Shown: in pieces, positions 1 to 9,823 of the stretch
How positions within the stretch are numbered: position 1 is the stretch's first letter
Layout: each line of letters starts with the position of its first letter
NCBI GenBank assembly: GCA_963739335.1
Contig: CAVUAC010000100.1
Coordinates: 1 to 64,000, forward strand
Direction of reading: 5' to 3'
Origin: UBA9647 sp963739335
Lineage (GTDB): Bacteria; Bacteroidota; Ignavibacteria; UBA10030
DNA length: 64,000 nucleotides
Notes under the pieces: generated by a model
What the model saw: only the letters and a program-made list of their open reading frames with translations
Databases searched by the model: none
What the model was told of the DNA's origin: nothing
Translations under genes and position numbers: made by a program

Positions 1-889
1 GATGTATTGCTATTTTCTCCTCAGTGTGAAGCGAGAGCATTTCACTCACCGTCATGAAGGTGAAGCCGCGCTTGCGGAGACGTGATATGATCTCGGGGAG
101 CGCCTCCGCAGTATGCCATCCACGCCGGTTGATGTGCAGAACGATGATGGATCCGTTCCTTGCCATGGACGTGACATACGCGATGAGCTTCTCTTTTGTG
201 ATGTTCGAATCGGGATCACCGGAGGCAAGATCGAATTGTATGGTCCTGAGACCCAGGGATGATGCAATGCGAACGACGCGGTCGTCGTATTCGCCATAGG
301 GTGCGCGAAAAAGCGTAGGCTGTTTTCCCGTGAGCGAATACATCACTTCCTGGGTCCAGAGCAGCTCCTGCCTGATTCGTTGATCCGACACTTCCTTCAA
401 ATGCGGATGAAGAAATGTGTGATTGGCAAGCTCAAAGTGGGCGATCGACGCGAGGTACTTCGTCTGTTCTGACTCTTCTTCCATCCATTTGCCGCCAAGA
501 AACAGCGTGGCAGGAGTTTTTGTCTCTATCAGGATTTGCGTGATTCGTTCGTCATAGTGACTTGGTTTGCGCGTTGAGCAAGCGTCAAATGTCAATGCAA
601 GGGCTTTCCTGTCACGAGGACCGTGAGAAAAGACGGCGGGGTCGACAGAATCAAGCGCTGGTGGTTTCTTGAGCGCAAACGAAGGGGGTGCATACGGGAG
701 GCTGTCGGTGTTGCGACGCGCAGCAGGGATCTTCATCTGCTGTTGTGTAATTGCCTGGCGTTGATTATCCGCTGATTGGCCAAACGCCACAACTGTTGAC
801 GCGGCAAGGAATGTCAGCGAACAGAGGATGAAGAGGGAGCAGGCACGATTCTGTCGCTGTCGCGAGTCGCTGAGTTCTCTTCGCATCAT
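1..889 (-). CDS. Secreted polysaccharide deacetylase (NodB-like), 3' end cut off by window edge
   Basis: About 296 residues are visible and the reading frame is still open at base 1. A hydrophobic stretch near the N-terminus (SLFILCSLTFLAAS) followed by AFGQ looks like a signal peptide, so the protein should act in the periplasm or outside. NodB-fold motifs are present in order: TFDACS (the usual TFDDG with the second Asp replaced), the metal-binding pair in HTFLHPH, RAPYGEYD, and a C-terminal VLHINRRGWHTAEALPEI segment. Members remove acetyl groups from GlcNAc-type polymers such as peptidoglycan or exopolysaccharide; the substrate here cannot be told. I chose the ATG at 889 because AAGGA lies 9 nt upstream; an ATG at 898 is also in frame. 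Confidence 0.85.
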   Translation of the reverse strand, partial: MMRRELSDSRQRQNRACSLFILCSLTFLAASTVVAFGQSADNQRQAITQQQMKIPAARRNTDSLPYAPPSFALKKPPALDSVDPAVFSHGPRDRKALALTFDACSTRKPSHYDERITQILIETKTPATLFLGGKWMEEESEQTKYLASIAHFELANHTFLHPHLKEVSDQRIRQELLWTQEVMYSLTGKQPTLFRAPYGEYDDRVVRIASSLGLRTIQFDLASGDPDSNITKEKLIAYVTSMARNGSIIVLHINRRGWHTAEALPEIISRLRKRGFTFMTVSEMLSLHTEEKIAIH

Positions 890-1113
890 GCTGCGCATTC
901 CTTCGTTCCCGCTCTCAATATGCAGGTTTTTGCGTAAAGAATGAAGTGACTCGACTTCGCCGGCCGCGGAGCGCAGTGAAAGCAAGGCTGGGTCAAAGAG
1001 AGGATTCTTTCGGCAGTGGATTAAGAGTGAAGAACGATGGCGACAAAAAAGCGGGTGAGCGTGCTCTCCTCACCCGCCTGCATCCTGGGGGATTTCCTAT
1101 GATCGAGAGGGAC

Positions 1114-1566
1114 TCAGCGCAACTCTGCCACCTGCGTAGGTGCCTCTGGCGAAGGGACGAATGTGAATGTCCCTTCAGAAACGTACAGATTGTAGTACCA
1201 CGCACAGTGGAGTTTCACCTTTGGACTGTCGTCAAATCGAACGGCTTGCTTCACGGCGTAGGTTCCGCGCGCATCACCGACTTTGCACAGGGCCCACGCG
1301 GCTGCAACGCGGCAACGCTCATCAGTGCAGGATCGCAGAACTCTCATCATTGGGATGACGGCATCCTGGGCCTCAAGCTCTCCCAACAAGTAGATTGAGC
1401 TTCTTCGCAGGCCAGCATTGTCACTCGTTGCACCTTTGAGCAGGTTCTCCACGGCACGATCGTACTTGGCGTCGCCGATTTCCTTTCGGATGTCAAGTGC
1501 CGTAGCTGGCAAGGCCAGTATGATTGACAGAGCAATCACGCCGAAAACCATTCCGATCCGCTTCAT
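1114..1566 (-). CDS. Secreted HEAT-repeat protein
   Basis: 150 residues. Residues 1-23 form a signal peptide (hydrophobic core VFGVIALSIILALPA, cleavage near ATA). The mature part consists of alpha-helical HEAT-type repeats, visible as paired helices such as LRRSSIYLLGELEAQDAVIP and CRVAAAWALCKVGD. Such repeats are protein-binding scaffolds with no enzymatic role. Several cysteines (SCTDERC, ALCK, LHC) could form disulphides after export. The start is well supported by GGAGG six nucleotides upstream of the ATG. It is transcribed divergently from the genes to its right and its partner is unknown. Confidence 0.75.
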   Translation of the reverse strand: MKRIGMVFGVIALSIILALPATALDIRKEIGDAKYDRAVENLLKGATSDNAGLRRSSIYLLGELEAQDAVIPMMRVLRSCTDERCRVAAAWALCKVGDARGTYAVKQAVRFDDSPKVKLHCAWYYNLYVSEGTFTFVPSPEAPTQVAELR

Positions 1567-1946
1567 ATTATCCTCCGTCCAGTAAGTTGTGTAATAAGGT
1601 TTTGAATATCATGGTTTCGCTTGCCTTCAGTAGCCTATACGCCACCAGGTTGCTGAGGATGTGGATTTTGTTTGAACGGTACCAATAATGACGTGAGCGG
1701 TATGAAACTGGTGACGAGTTGTGTCGCCCGAGGGAACGAAGGGCAAATCCAATCGTCGAAGACTGCATAGGGCTTGATTTCGCCCAAGTAACCTTGGAAC
1801 TGGCGAGAAAAACCCTTGCCCATCGCCCCTTCTGCAGCTTGCCAAATCCATTTGGAGGTTTGGAGTTTCCTTTTGAACCTGAAAGTGTGCATCTTGGTGG
1901 AAAGCCACCGCGTTTGTCCTGTATCTGGAAAAAGCAGGCACGCACC
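1567..1946. other. Intergenic stretch, nothing assigned
   Basis: The stretch carries overlapping open frames on both strands. None has a convincing start, ribosome-binding site or protein-like composition. I see no clear hairpin or promoter. Confidence 0.4.
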
Positions 1947-2184
1947 GTGAATTCCCGCATCGAAAAAGTCCGTATCAATACTGTGTGCACCCACTGTTCA
2001 AAGCGAACCCGATGGGCTTGGGTGATTACGTTACCATTCCTATCAATTCACCCAACGCGTGTATGTTTGCGGCCAATGCGAAAACGTGCTCAAAGTTGCG
2101 AATGTCGGAAAAGGCAAATCTGCATCGGCAGTCTCGGTCTCGCCTATCGTTCCGGGGTCATTGAAGGTGCGCCGACAGACCTGA
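1947..2184 (+). pseudogene. Small zinc-ribbon protein, frameshifted
   Basis: Two overlapping frames join into a plausible 78-residue protein if one base is removed near 2039-2040 (the CC in TTCCTAT). The first frame, from GTG 1947, gives a CTHC knuckle followed by KRTRWAW. The second gives FTQRVYVCGQC and a hydrophilic tail ending at the TGA at 2182. Two CxxC pairs about 30 residues apart are typical of a zinc ribbon, with a partly hydrophobic linker between them. No function can be assigned. The indel may be a sequencing error. The start codon is a guess because no strong Shine-Dalgarno is present. Confidence 0.5.
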
Positions 2185-2412
2185 GAGACTATCCTCCTCG
2201 TCCCCTTTACCTAGCCCTCAACGAATCTTTGGCAAGCAAGCGTATAGACCATATTATCCCTCTCAGTCAAGCCAACACCGTGAAATACGCTGCGATTCTC
2301 TCCAACGCACGGAGTGCTGTGCGGAGCTCAACGCGCTTCTGCGTCCCTTTCCGTCGTTCAAACCGGTTGAGAATCTCACAAGACAATCCTCATCTCAGAA
2401 AGGAAGTGAACC

Positions 2413-2951
2413 ATGCATCGTTCGATGTTGAAATCTTTCGCGGGGATAGCGTGCGCACTTTTTTCTTCACCGTTTGTCTGTTTTGTCAGCCGCAAGGTGC
2501 GAGCCAGCGGGAAGCAGTCAATACTGCTGAAGGACTCGTGAACGAGATCTACAGGATTGTTTCAGCGGAGGCCGGAAAGCTGCCGGACTGGGAAAAAGTC
2601 CGATCACTGTTTGTCGAGAATGCGGTCGTCGTGCTTCGTGTGACCCGCGACAGCACGGCAGTATTCTCGGTGCAGGGATTCATCGATGACTTTATCAATT
2701 TCTACGAAAAATCGGCTGCGAAGCGAAACGGGTTCACCGAAAGGATCGTACGCATGAAGCCGATGGTGTTTGGAAACATTGCCCATATTCTCGTCCTCTA
2801 TGAGGCTCATATCCCTGGCACACCGAGACCTCCACAGCAAGGGGTGGACAGCTGGGAGCTCGTGAAGCGGGGCGGGCGTTGGTGGATCGTCGCGATAACG
2901 AATGAGATCGTCGCGAAGGACAGACCCGTGCCGAAAGAACTGCAAGAATAG
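2413..2951 (+). pseudogene. Secreted NTF2/SnoaL-like protein, frameshifted in a T run
   Basis: The ATG at 2413 has AGGAAG upstream and encodes a signal peptide (MLKSFAGIACALF) that soon runs into a stop. The mature domain lies in the -1 frame. Adding one T to the six-T run at 2459-2464 joins them into 179 residues. The mature part (PDWEKVRSLF, GFIDDFINFYEKS, RGGRWWIVAITNE) has the alternating layout of an NTF2/SnoaL-like cone fold. A paralogue at 11555-12097 has the same segments and 180 residues, which strongly supports the repaired reading. Its role is unknown; it may bind a small ligand in the periplasm. The frame is also open upstream to 1719, but that stretch does not look like protein. 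Confidence 0.7.
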
Positions 2952-3135
2952 AGTGGAGGAGGATTGAGGATTGTCAACGCATCTGCAGAATGTCCGAAGC
3001 GAGGACGGAGGTGAAAACCAGTTGAAGAGAAAGGACGCGGTCGGGAGTTATGGACCATGACTCCTGCGTGGCTCACAAATATTCGGAGCGTTTCTCTTGA
3101 AGATTCTTCAGGCTGGAGAGGAGGCCTTTCGCGTA

Positions 3136-3333
3136 TCATTCAGCGTTTCGCATCCTGAGGTAGTTTTCATTCATCGCCTTTGAAAGAACGATGATGGATG
3201 TGCTCGGGTAATGAAGGTTCTCGAGTTCTTCCCAGATCTTGGCAAGCTGGTCTCTGTATTGCGCGCTGCTTTCGGGAACGATCGGCGCCGGCAGATGATC
3301 AGATCTTGGCCGCAATGCACTCAGGACAAATCG
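3136..3333 (-). pseudogene. Possible 3' fragment of an unknown gene
   Basis: An open leftward frame between two stops encodes about 65 residues with protein-like composition (YRDQLAKIWEELENLHYP, TSIIVLSKAMNENYLRM) but has no ATG. It may be the tail of a gene lost to rearrangement, or a gene disrupted by an indel, since several neighbours are. I do not recognise the family. The flanking bases 2952-3135 hold nothing else I can support. Confidence 0.3.
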
Positions 3334-3346
3334 CTAGTGTGACACA

Positions 3347-4129
3347 ATGCGAACAATCAGAGTGATTCATTGGAACGCTAACGAAGCAAGCGAACGGTCG
3401 GCCATCCTTCAGGCCAAGGGTTACACTGTGGATTGCAGAATGCCGAAAGGCCCTCCGCTTATCCGCGAGCTTAGGGAGAGTCAACCGGATGCTGTAGTCA
3501 TCGACCTCTCTCGGCTTCCCTCCCAAGGTCGTGACATTGGACTGATGATTCGGAAATTCAAATCGACGCGGTTCATTCCGCTTGTCTTTGTCGAGGGCGA
3601 TCCGGAGAAGTTGAAGGGTATCAAAAGGCTCTTGCCGGATGCCGTCTTCGCACGATGGAGCACGATCAGGTCTTCGCTTGAAAGGGCGATAGCTCGCCCG
3701 CCGCTGCAACCCGTGGTGCCGGGATCCGTCTTTGATGCGTACCAAGGTGTTCCGTTGCAGAAAAAGCTCGGCATCAAGCCACACAGGCTCGTGGCCTTAG
3801 TGAGTGCCCCACCGGCATTCAAGAAGCAATTGTTCCCTCTTCCGTCTGGTGTCGTATTGAAGAGCCATCCTGTCAAGCATTGTGATCTGATCATCTGGTT
3901 CAACAGATCGCGCAAAGAATTCGAACGAAAGCTCGAAGCGATGGGCACAATGATCGGCGATGCGAAGATGTGGATCGTGTGGCCGAAGAAGGGTGGGAGG
4001 CTGGCGACGGATCTAACTCAGCAACTCGTGCGTGAGCGTGGCCTCTCAACCGGGCTTGTCGATTTCAAGATTTGCTCGATCGATCAGACGTGGTCTGGGC
4101 TGCTCTTCACTAGGCGAAAGCCCAGGTGA
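3347..4129 (+). CDS. Receiver-like domain fused to DUF3052
   Basis: 260 residues in two parts. Residues 1 to about 120 resemble a response-regulator receiver: beta strand IRVIHWN, a central DAVVIDLS strand carrying the Asp expected at the phosphorylation site, then FIPLVFVEGD. The conserved acidic pair after the first strand is replaced by WNANE, so phosphorylation is doubtful. Residues of about 135-260 match DUF3052: LGIKPHRLVALVSAPPAF, a central CDLIIWF strand, the conserved MWIVWPKK, and an ending with GLVDFKICSIDQTWSGL. The biochemical role of DUF3052 is unknown. The fusion suggests a signalling-type or degenerate regulatory role. No clear ribosome-binding site. Confidence 0.7.
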   Translation: MRTIRVIHWNANEASERSAILQAKGYTVDCRMPKGPPLIRELRESQPDAVVIDLSRLPSQGRDIGLMIRKFKSTRFIPLVFVEGDPEKLKGIKRLLPDAVFARWSTIRSSLERAIARPPLQPVVPGSVFDAYQGVPLQKKLGIKPHRLVALVSAPPAFKKQLFPLPSGVVLKSHPVKHCDLIIWFNRSRKEFERKLEAMGTMIGDAKMWIVWPKKGGRLATDLTQQLVRERGLSTGLVDFKICSIDQTWSGLLFTRRKPR

Positions 4130-4166
4130 CGGACGTCGGAACAAGGAACAGAGTCCCAACAAGGAG

Positions 4167-6347
4167 ATGACATTGGATCTAACGCGCAGGCAACTCGTTG
4201 AAGTTGTCATGCTCTCCACGCTTTGCGCTGTCTCGCTCGGTGCACAGGAAATTCTTAAGCCCTTGCGCACGGACACGCCCCCCGTCATTGACGGCAAACT
4301 CGACGACGCACTCTGGCGGCAGGCCCCCGTTGTCACCGGATTCAAAACTTACGCGCCCGACTATGGCAAGGACATGTCGGGAGCAACGGAGGTGTGGACC
4401 GCCTACGACAGCGAGAATCTCTACTTTGCTTTTCGTTGTTATGACAGCGAACCGGACAAGATCAAATCGGTCGTAACAAGCCGCGACAACAACAGGTCCG
4501 ACGATTGGATCTGTATCAACCTCGACTCCTTTAGTGATCAGCAATCGCTCTACTGTTTCTACGTGAACGCGTTGGGTATTCAATCTGACAGCCGATTTGC
4601 CGCGGGCAACGAGGACCTGAACGCGGATTTCGTTTGGTATAGCGCGGGCAAGATCGACGAGAAGGGTTACACGCTGGAGATCTGCCTCCCCCTTAAGAGC
4701 ATTCGGTACACCGATGGAGATCCCGTGACAATGGGAGTCGTTTTCGAGCGACGTATCAGCAGGCGAATGGAACAGGGAACCTATCCGGCTCTCAAGCCGG
4801 AGAGAGGAATGGCCTTCCAGACACAAATGATGCCGATGATCTATCACGACCTCAGGCATTATACGCTCTTTGAGGTTCTCCCGTCTGTAACGTACAGCCA
4901 AAAATACAGACAAGATCTGGGCGATTTCCATGTCGATGAGAGAAAAGCGGACGCAAGTCTCACACTGAAGTACGGGATCACCTCAGATCTGATCCTCGAT
5001 GGAACCTACAATCCTGATTTCAGTCAGGTTGAAGCTGATGCAGGTCAGATCGACGTAAATCTTCGGACTGACCTGTTCTATCCGGAGAAGAGACCGTTCT
5101 TTCTCGAGGGAGCTGAGAATTTCCGGATCGCAGCGACCGGCATTTCTGAGATTGATCCGGTCATTTCCATAGTCCACACACGGACCATTGTTAATCCTCT
5201 CGCCGGACTGAAGCTCGCGGGCAAAATTGGGGCAAAAAACACCGTCGCGTCAATTTATGCGGCGGACAGGATTCCCGACGATCAACGCAGGCTATACGGC
5301 GACTACGCGCACTTCCCGATTATCCGATACAAGCGAGCTCTGGATGAGGATAGCTATATCGGTACAATCTATGCCGGGGATGAGCGAAAGCAACACTACA
5401 ACAGGCTGGAAGGGCTTGATGGTATGTGGAGGATGAGTGAGTCGGCGATGCTCGAATTTCACGGCTTGCTTTCCCAGTCAAAAGACGCTTTCTCGTCCTT
5501 GCAGAACTCTGGAAACGCGCTCGGTTTGCGGTATTTCTACAACACGCGGAATGTCGACTATGATTTCGGCATCACAAATATCTCGGAGAATTTCACCGAT
5601 GAGATGGGATTCATCGCGCGCACAGGTGTCACGGAGTTGACAGGACTCTGGCGGCCGAAGTTCTATCCTCCATCAGAAATCGTGCGTAGAGTCGACGTTG
5701 AGATCTTCAGCGGACAAACGCTGGACCAGCCCAGCGATCTCTGGGAAACGTATGACTACGCCCAGGTTCAGGGTTACCTCTTTGGAAGTCTCTCGGCACA
5801 AGTGCGGTATATGCATGCCACGGAGGTTTTCGTCAAGCAGCGGTTCAAAACCGGCGCTCTGCTTGCTGCCGCTGGTGGCCAGTTCACCAAGCAGCTCAAT
5901 CTCACGCTTCAGTACCGCCATGGCGACGCGATCTACTACGATCCGGCGAATCCATATCAGGGCAACAGCAATCGCGCGGCGCTGAGCCTCGTCCTCCAAC
6001 CGTCCGAGCAGTTCGCTGCCACGGCAAGCTTGGTGTATGCGGATTTCTCCCGCAGTTCAGACAACCTCAAGGTCTATGACTATCTGATCAGCCGGGCGAA
6101 ACTGACATACCAACTGAACAAGTACCTCTTCTTCCGAGGGATCGTCGAGTACAACGACTACAGAAAGAGACTTCTGACCGACTTTCTCGCCTCATTCACG
6201 TACATACCGGGAACGGTCGTGCATCTGGGGTACGGTTCTCTCTATGAGAAGATCGAGTGGAACAGCGATCGGTACGTTACGAGTGACCGTTTTCTTGAAA
6301 CGCAGCGCGGGTTTTTCTTCAAGATGTCGTACCTGTGGAGGTTGTAG
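4167..6347 (+). CDS. DUF5916 protein: CBM9-like domain plus outer-membrane barrel
   Basis: About 726 residues. After a signal peptide (MLSTLCAVSLGAQ) comes a CBM9-like beta sandwich: PPVIDGKLDDALWRQA, NLYFAFRCYDSEPD, DDWICINLDSF. From about residue 260 the sequence becomes alternating amphipathic strands (DLILDGTYNPDFSQVEADAG, YPEKRPFFLEG) and ends in aromatic residues (SYLWRL), as outer-membrane beta barrels do. DUF5916 proteins are common in Bacteroidota and relatives and are presumed outer-membrane; substrate unknown. Start choice: ATG 4167 abuts AAGGAG, so TTG 4173 (spacing 6) or ATG 4209 may be the true start. It begins 37 bases after the preceding gene. Confidence 0.8.
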   Translation: MTLDLTRRQLVEVVMLSTLCAVSLGAQEILKPLRTDTPPVIDGKLDDALWRQAPVVTGFKTYAPDYGKDMSGATEVWTAYDSENLYFAFRCYDSEPDKIKSVVTSRDNNRSDDWICINLDSFSDQQSLYCFYVNALGIQSDSRFAAGNEDLNADFVWYSAGKIDEKGYTLEICLPLKSIRYTDGDPVTMGVVFERRISRRMEQGTYPALKPERGMAFQTQMMPMIYHDLRHYTLFEVLPSVTYSQKYRQDLGDFHVDERKADASLTLKYGITSDLILDGTYNPDFSQVEADAGQIDVNLRTDLFYPEKRPFFLEGAENFRIAATGISEIDPVISIVHTRTIVNPLAGLKLAGKIGAKNTVASIYAADRIPDDQRRLYGDYAHFPIIRYKRALDEDSYIGTIYAGDERKQHYNRLEGLDGMWRMSESAMLEFHGLLSQSKDAFSSLQNSGNALGLRYFYNTRNVDYDFGITNISENFTDEMGFIARTGVTELTGLWRPKFYPPSEIVRRVDVEIFSGQTLDQPSDLWETYDYAQVQGYLFGSLSAQVRYMHATEVFVKQRFKTGALLAAAGGQFTKQLNLTLQYRHGDAIYYDPANPYQGNSNRAALSLVLQPSEQFAATASLVYADFSRSSDNLKVYDYLISRAKLTYQLNKYLFFRGIVEYNDYRKRLLTDFLASFTYIPGTVVHLGYGSLYEKIEWNSDRYVTSDRFLETQRGFFFKMSYLWRL

Positions 6348-6465
6348 GAAACAGGACATAGTGAGATCTGTTCCTGTAGTGTCCACGGTTTATTGTCGTC
6401 CAATTATTGCACGCGGTTTACAGCACAGCAGTTCAATGATGTACATTCACAACTAGGGAGGTTGT

Positions 6466-7999
6466 ATGGATCCACTAACGAGACGGTCCTTCATCAAGAC
6501 CTCTGCCACGGCGGCACTGGCCGTCGCGGCAGCGCCTCTTCTCAGGTCGAGTTGGTTCACGCTCCGCGCTGCGGAGTCGGCAGGATACTTTGAGCGGGAG
6601 TTCGCCATGTCGGATGCTCTCTGCGAGAAGGTCCTCGCCAAAGCGCTCTCCAAGGGAGGCGATTTCGCCGATCTCTATTTCGAGCACACCATCAGCAACT
6701 ATGTCATTCTTGAAGACGGAAAAGTCAACCGGGCGTACAGTGATGTGGCGCTTGGTGTCGGTATCCGCACAGTCAAGGGTGACCAGGTTGGCTATGGTTA
6801 CACGCAGGAGCTCGAAGAAAAATCCATGCTTGCTGCAGCATCGACAGCGGCGACGATCGCGAGTGCGCAAGCAACAAAACCCGCTGGACAATTCATCCAG
6901 TTGAAAACGGACAACTACTACCCGCTTGAGAGACTACTGACTGCCGTACCGCTTGAGTCGAAGCTTCCGCTCGTTCAATTGGTGAACGACACGTGTTTTG
7001 CTCTTTCGCCATTGATCGTCAAGGTGAATGCGACGCTCCATGATCAACAGAAGAGAATTCTTGTCGTCGGAAGCGACGGAACGAAAGCCGAGGGATCTGA
7101 TCCCGCGCAACTTTCTCGCTGCATCTGTCACGGCCGAAAAGAGCGGCAGGCGGGAGCGTTCCGGCTGGAATATCGGCGGACGCAAAGACTTCTCCTTCTA
7201 CACGCCGGACATCGCCAACCAGATTTCAAAGACAGCGGTTGAACGTACGCTCGTGCTGTTCGATGCAGTCCAACCCCCGGCAGGGGAAATGGCAGTTGTG
7301 CTCGGTCCGGGTGTTACGGGCATCCTTCTTCACGAGGCGATCGGTCACGGCATGGAAGCCGACTTCAATCGGAAGAACATCTCCACCTATAGCACCATGA
7401 TCGGGAAACAAGTCGCAGAGCCGATTGTGACCATTATTGATGACGCGACGATACCTACCATGCTCGGCTCCATCAACGTCGATGACGAAGGGACGGCGGG
7501 GAAAAAGACGGTGTTGGTGGACAAGGGGATCCTCTCAAGTTACATGCACGACAGGATCTCTGCGAAGCACTATAAGCTCGAACCGACCGGCAACGGACGG
7601 CGCGAGAGCTACCAGCACTACATCCAGCCTCGCATGCGCAACACCTATATGCTGCCCGGACCCTCCTTGCCGGAGGAAGTCATCAAGAGCGCGCAGAAAG
7701 GCATCTATGTCAAAGATGTGAGCAACGGGCAAGTAAAGATCGGCGAAGGGGATTTCGCGTTCTACGTTTCGCAAGGGAGCATGATCGAGAACGGAAAGCT
7801 CACGGCGCCGATCAAGGACGTCAACATCATGGGGAATGGTCCCAAGATGTTGAAGAACGTCACGATGGTGGCGAACGACCTTGAGATGTACCAGGGTGGC
7901 GGTGGTGCCTGCGGAAAAGGCGGACAGGCAGTTCCTGTCGGCTTCGGTCTTCCCACAATCCTCGTCAAGTCCATGACTGTCGGCGGTGTAAGAAAGTAA
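6466..7999 (+). pseudogene. tldD: TldD metalloprotease subunit with Tat signal, frameshifted
   Basis: Two overlapping frames give one 510-residue TldD if one G of GGG 7092-7094 is removed, turning AEG into AED and continuing LIPRNFLAASVTAEKSG. The N-terminus carries a twin-arginine signal (TRRSFIK, then TAALAVAAAPLL). The second part has the TldD zinc motif HEAIGHGMEAD and the conserved C-terminal glycine-rich end (YQGGGGACGKGG). TldD with TldE forms a heterodimeric protease that cleaves unfolded peptides and matures some peptide products. tldE follows 17 bases downstream. GGGAGG seven nucleotides before the ATG supports the start. The break may be a sequence error. Confidence 0.85.
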
Positions 8000-8016
8000 C
8001 GGAAGGAGAAACAACC

Positions 8017-9339
8017 ATGAAGAAAGAATTGCTTGAGCTTGCAGCATGGTCCATCAAGACTGCAAAATCCGCCGGCGCAGATGCATGCCGGGTCTCTCTG
8101 AACGGCAATCGATCTGTCGAGATCAGCTACCGTGAACGAAAGCCGGAGAACATCAAAGAAGCCAGCACGAAAGGGTTGGGGATTGAGGTCTACGCCAACG
8201 GCCGGTACGCGGGCCACAGCACTTCTGACCTGCGGAAAGAGCCGCTGAAAGATTTCATCACCAAGGCTGTCGCGATGACAAAGCTTCTGGCCGAGGACAA
8301 ATTCCGCTCGTTGCCCGACCCGAAGTACTATGGAGGCAGAGCTAAAATCAATCTGAAAACGGTCGACCCCGCGTACGAGAAACTCACCCCCGAGGGCCGG
8401 CATGACATGGTGAAGGCCGTCGAAGCGGCTTCCCTATCCAAAGGTGGGAAGAAGGTCATCTCCGTCACGGCACAGGAACAGGATGGCCATAACGAATCAG
8501 TCCTGATGACGAGCAATGGCTTTGAAGGATACTCTGAGGTGACCTACTATGTGGCAGGGGCGAGCGTCACGTTGCAGGATGAGGGTGACAGGAGGCCCAA
8601 CGGCTACTACTTCGTGGTATCCACGCACAAGAAAGGTATGCCCAAACCGGAAGAGGTTGGAGCCCAGGCGGCGCAGCGAACGATCGACCTCCTTGGCGGC
8701 AAGAAAATCAAAACAGCGACGCTGCCGATCATCGTCGAAAACCAGAACGTTCCGAGGCTGGGCGGAGGCCTTCTAGCGGGAATGTATGGAAGGAACATAC
8801 AACAGAAGGCATCCTTCCTTGCCGACAAGAAAGGTCAGAAGATCGCAAGCGAGCATTTCACACTCATCGACGACCCATTGATCGTGGGCGGTCTGGGAAG
8901 TCAATTGTACGATGGCGATGGAATCGCGGCGAAGAAGAGAATCATGATCGGAAAGGGGGTTTTGAAGGAATTCTACGTTGACTGGTACTACAGTCGTAAG
9001 CTCGGATGGGAGCCGACGACAGGCGGACCTTCAAACCTGATCGTCCCTCCAGGCAAGCGCTCCGTGAAGGAAATCATGAAGGATCTCGGCAAGGGGATCC
9101 TCGTGACAGGCTTCATTGGAGGCAACTCCAATTCGACAACAGGTGACTTCTCTGTCGGCATCAATGGGACGCTGTTCGAGAATGGTGAACTTGTGCAAGC
9201 CGTCGCGGAAATGAACATCGCAGGAAACCACCTGGAATTCTGGAACAAGCTCGCCGAGGTTGCGAATGATCCGTGGATGTACTCCTCGCAACGATCACCG
9301 AGTCTTGTGTTCACCGACGTCGTTGTTTCTGGCGTCTAG
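8017..9339 (+). CDS. tldE: TldE/PmbA subunit of the TldD/E protease
   Basis: 440 residues, the expected length for PmbA/TldE. Recognisable features are the N-terminal AGADACRVSLNGNRSVEI segment, LGGGLLAGMYGRNI, and the C-terminal block FIGGNSNSTTGDFSVGINGTLF with AEMNIAGNHLEFW. It lacks the HExxxH zinc site, as expected for the non-catalytic partner. It lies in an operon with tldD (17-base gap, GGAGAAAC ahead of the ATG). Unlike tldD it has no signal peptide, so if the complex is exported, TldE would have to ride with Tat-targeted TldD. Confidence 0.9.
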   Translation: MKKELLELAAWSIKTAKSAGADACRVSLNGNRSVEISYRERKPENIKEASTKGLGIEVYANGRYAGHSTSDLRKEPLKDFITKAVAMTKLLAEDKFRSLPDPKYYGGRAKINLKTVDPAYEKLTPEGRHDMVKAVEAASLSKGGKKVISVTAQEQDGHNESVLMTSNGFEGYSEVTYYVAGASVTLQDEGDRRPNGYYFVVSTHKKGMPKPEEVGAQAAQRTIDLLGGKKIKTATLPIIVENQNVPRLGGGLLAGMYGRNIQQKASFLADKKGQKIASEHFTLIDDPLIVGGLGSQLYDGDGIAAKKRIMIGKGVLKEFYVDWYYSRKLGWEPTTGGPSNLIVPPGKRSVKEIMKDLGKGILVTGFIGGNSNSTTGDFSVGINGTLFENGELVQAVAEMNIAGNHLEFWNKLAEVANDPWMYSSQRSPSLVFTDVVVSGV

Positions 9340-9553
9340 ACTTTGGCAAGCTCGCCAGGAATTGCACCGTAGAGACAAGTCGATACAGCGTGACCCCGGT
9401 TGTCCGGTGTGGTGGCGTTCGCAAGACGCACACTTCAGCTTGGCAATCGGGGTTGCCTTCATTGCTCGAGTCGGATGAGCCGGATCTTCCCACCCGAATA
9501 TCTATATGCTCCCGCTCATTTTGCGAAGTGATAACGAAGGCGAAGCATCCGCC
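9340..9553 (+). other. Intergenic stretch after tldE, nothing assigned
   Basis: No convincing gene, terminator or repeat seen between tldE and the candidate promoter at 9554. Confidence 0.4.
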
Positions 9554-9581
9554 TTGATTTCACGGGAAACTCCTGTAGATT
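9554..9581 (+). promoter_or_regulatory. Candidate sigma-70 promoter before the dipeptidase
   Basis: TTGATT (9554-9559), 16-nt spacer, TAGATT (9576-9581). It lies 65 bases before ATG 9646, a plausible start of the dipeptidase. Confidence 0.4.
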
Positions 9582-9823
9582 GTTCCCGACAGTAAGGCAC
9601 ACACCGGTGCCTAAGCCAACCTTTCAATTTGTGGAACAACAAGCGATGAAATCCCTGACGCCCCCTACTCACATACTTCGGTACTTTCTACTTACTCCTT
9701 ACATACTCCATCCCGCTTTTCCTCACCATCCTCCTTTCGCGTTGCTACGTCCGGATCACGACCCTGCCCCAGTCGAAGTCCGAGGATGAAATTGTTGCCG
9801 AGGCGAAGAGGATTCACGAGCGT

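Noticed and set aside
946..1398. 150-codon plus-strand frame over the HEAT gene
   Set aside because: The minus strand has a signal peptide, repeats and a strong ribosome-binding site; the plus frame has none.
1719..2412. Upstream extension of the NTF2-like frame
   Set aside because: Composition is not protein-like, part of it overlaps the zinc-ribbon gene in other frames, and the real signal peptide starts at 2413.
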